A stretch of DNA of 64,000 nucleotides from Bacteroidales bacterium. GTDB taxonomy: Bacteria; Bacteroidota; Bacteroidia; Bacteroidales; WCHB1-69. The translations under genes and the position numbers were made by a program. The notes under the pieces are model-generated. The model saw only the letters and a program-made list of their open reading frames with translations. It did no database searches and had not been told where the DNA came from. Positions 62,726-64,000 of the stretch are shown piece by piece. Every line of letters starts with the position of its first letter. The first letter of the stretch is position 1. The DNA lies in contig JAFYAW010000028.1 in NCBI GenBank assembly GCA_017540505.1, positions 1 to 64,000 on the forward strand. The letters are read 5' to 3'.

Positions 62726-64000
62726 ATGATCCAACTGAATAAATTGTCTGTAAATTTCACCGGCGACTTCCTGTTCCGCGACATCTCCTTCGTGGCCGGC
62801 GACCGCGACCGCATCGGCTTGGTGGGGCATAATGGTGCCGGCAAGTCCACCTTGTTGAAGATAATTCATCGCGAGATGGAGCCCGCCTCCGGCACGATGG
62901 TGATCACCTCCGGATTCAAGACCGGCTACCTGCCGCAGGAGCTGGCCGAGACATCCTACAAGACGGTGTGGGAAGAGACCATGTCGGCCTTTGTGGAAGT
63001 GAAACAGCTGGAAAACAAGATACAGCGTCTTACCAACGAATTGTCCGTGCGCACGGATTACGAGTCGGAGGAGTACGCGCAGCTGGCCCAGCAATTGTCG
63101 GATGCCAATGACCGCTACCAGCATCTGGGCGGCAACACCATGGAGGGCGAGGCGGAGAAGGTGCTGGTGGGCATGGGCTTCAAACGTTCGGATTTCCAGC
63201 GCCCGATGGCCGAGTTCAGCAACGGCTGGCAGATGCGTGTTTGCCTGAGCAAGATTCTGCTCCAGAAACCGGAAATCGTGCTCCTCGACGAGCCCACCAA
63301 TCATTTGGACATCGAATCTATCCAGTGGTTGGAGGATTATTTAGCCAATTATGACGGTTGTGTGATCCTCGTCTCGCACGACCGCGCCTTCCTCGACCGC
63401 GTGACTAACCGCACCGTGGAAATCACCTGCGGTACCATTCAGGATTACAAATGCAGCTATTCGCAATATGTGGAGCAGCGGCTGGAACGCATTGAGCACC
63501 AGCAGGCTGCCTACGAAAACCAACAGCAGCAGATAGCGCAGATTGAGCGTTTTATAGAGCGTTTTCGCTATAAGGCTACCAAGGCACGACAGGTGCAGAG
63601 CCGTATTAAGATGTTGGAGAAAATGGATAGGGTGGAGATTGACGACTACGACAGCAGCTCCATCACGTTCAAATTTCCGCCGGCGCCGCACTCGGGCCGC
63701 ATGGTGGTGGATGCCAAGCAGCTTTCGTTGGGTTATGGCACGCTGAATGTGCTGGATAAGATAGATTTCCACTTGGAGCGTGGCGAGCGTGTGGCGTTTG
63801 TGGGGCGCAATGGCGAAGGGAAATCCACGATGGTGAAGGCCATAGTGGGCGAATTGGTTCCGCAGGGCGGACAATTGGAACTCGGCTATCAGGTGGTTAT
63901 CGGCTATTATGCCCAGAATCAGGCTAAATTATTGGATCCGGAGAAGACGGTCTTTGAGACAATTGACGATGTGGCAGTAGGTGATATCCGGCCCAAGATA
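62726..64000 (+). CDS. ABC-F family ATPase, partial at right edge
   Basis: The gene starts at ATG 62726 (MIQLNKLSVNFTGDF) and continues in frame to the window end (425 codons), so the C-terminus is missing. It has two ABC ATPase cassettes joined by an ABC-F linker. The first has Walker A GHNGAGKST, signature FSNGWQMRVCLSK and Walker B ILLQKPEIVLLDEPTNHLD. The linker is helical and charged (ERFIERFRYKATKARQVQSRIK). The second cassette begins with GRNGEGKST. There are no membrane segments. ABC-F proteins act on ribosomes, in translation regulation or antibiotic protection; which kind cannot be told. The gene lies downstream of the rpoBC terminator with its own promoter. Confidence 0.93.
   Translation, partial: MIQLNKLSVNFTGDFLFRDISFVAGDRDRIGLVGHNGAGKSTLLKIIHREMEPASGTMVITSGFKTGYLPQELAETSYKTVWEETMSAFVEVKQLENKIQRLTNELSVRTDYESEEYAQLAQQLSDANDRYQHLGGNTMEGEAEKVLVGMGFKRSDFQRPMAEFSNGWQMRVCLSKILLQKPEIVLLDEPTNHLDIESIQWLEDYLANYDGCVILVSHDRAFLDRVTNRTVEITCGTIQDYKCSYSQYVEQRLERIEHQQAAYENQQQQIAQIERFIERFRYKATKARQVQSRIKMLEKMDRVEIDDYDSSSITFKFPPAPHSGRMVVDAKQLSLGYGTLNVLDKIDFHLERGERVAFVGRNGEGKSTMVKAIVGELVPQGGQLELGYQVVIGYYAQNQAKLLDPEKTVFETIDDVAVGDIRPKI

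Overview
The window looks like the chromosome of a member of the Bacteroidota, most likely Bacteroidales. The evidence is: type IX secretion (T9SS) C-terminal sorting domains on two secreted proteins, a PorP/SprF-family protein, an archaeal/eukaryotic-type prolyl-tRNA synthetase, a rpoB-rpoC-DUF3467 operon, and many promoters with the Bacteroidota -7 box TAnnTTTG, usually read as TATTTTTG or TATCTTTG. Shine-Dalgarno sequences are mostly absent. No rRNA, tRNA, CRISPR array or complete insertion sequence was seen. The species cannot be named from the sequence alone.

Layout. 1-2.0 kb: a cobalamin riboswitch precedes a secreted T9SS protein whose reading frame is interrupted by one amber codon. 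2.0-6.8 kb is a small accessory islet around rarA: a YafQ-type and a HigBA-type toxin-antitoxin pair, dinD, a frameshifted small membrane-protein gene, a long RNA-like hairpin and a block of heptamer repeats. 7.0-9.7 kb: a PorP/SprF protein and a PD40-propeller/OmpA-like partner. 9.7-14.6 kb: an AAA ATPase, an acyl-ACP thioesterase, a tiny GldL-like membrane protein, a TerB-like protein, recG and an Ig-like membrane-anchored protein. 14.7-19.4 kb (minus strand): a likely operon of a 77-aa protein, a NagZ/beta-lactamase fusion, tsaB and a UspA protein. 19.5-23.5 kb: a lipoprotein, tilS, a four-helix membrane protein and sufS. 23.5-27.3 kb: a lipoprotein, a MORN-like repeat protein and a LysM lytic transglycosylase. 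27.3-31.3 kb (minus strand): a three-gene envelope operon (lipoprotein, OMPP1/FadL-like porin, periplasmic protein). 31.3-35.6 kb: proS, mazG and a TPR-PD40-OmpA protein.

36.0-48.1 kb is one 4061-residue secreted T9SS protein, the most striking object here. It has about a dozen SprB-like modules of about 85 residues, then further Ig-like modules. These are bracketed by related N- and C-terminal domains, and a type A sorting domain ends the chain. With the PD40/OmpA proteins and PorP/SprF it suggests a surface adhesin or filament system of the SprB type.

48.2-64 kb returns to housekeeping: an MsbA-like ABC exporter, trmB, then secE-nusG-rplK-rplA-rplJ-rplL-rpoB-rpoC and a DUF3467 gene, ended by a clear terminator. 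An ABC-F ATPase runs off the right edge. Family names are from recognition of motifs and overall sequence pattern; no database search was run.
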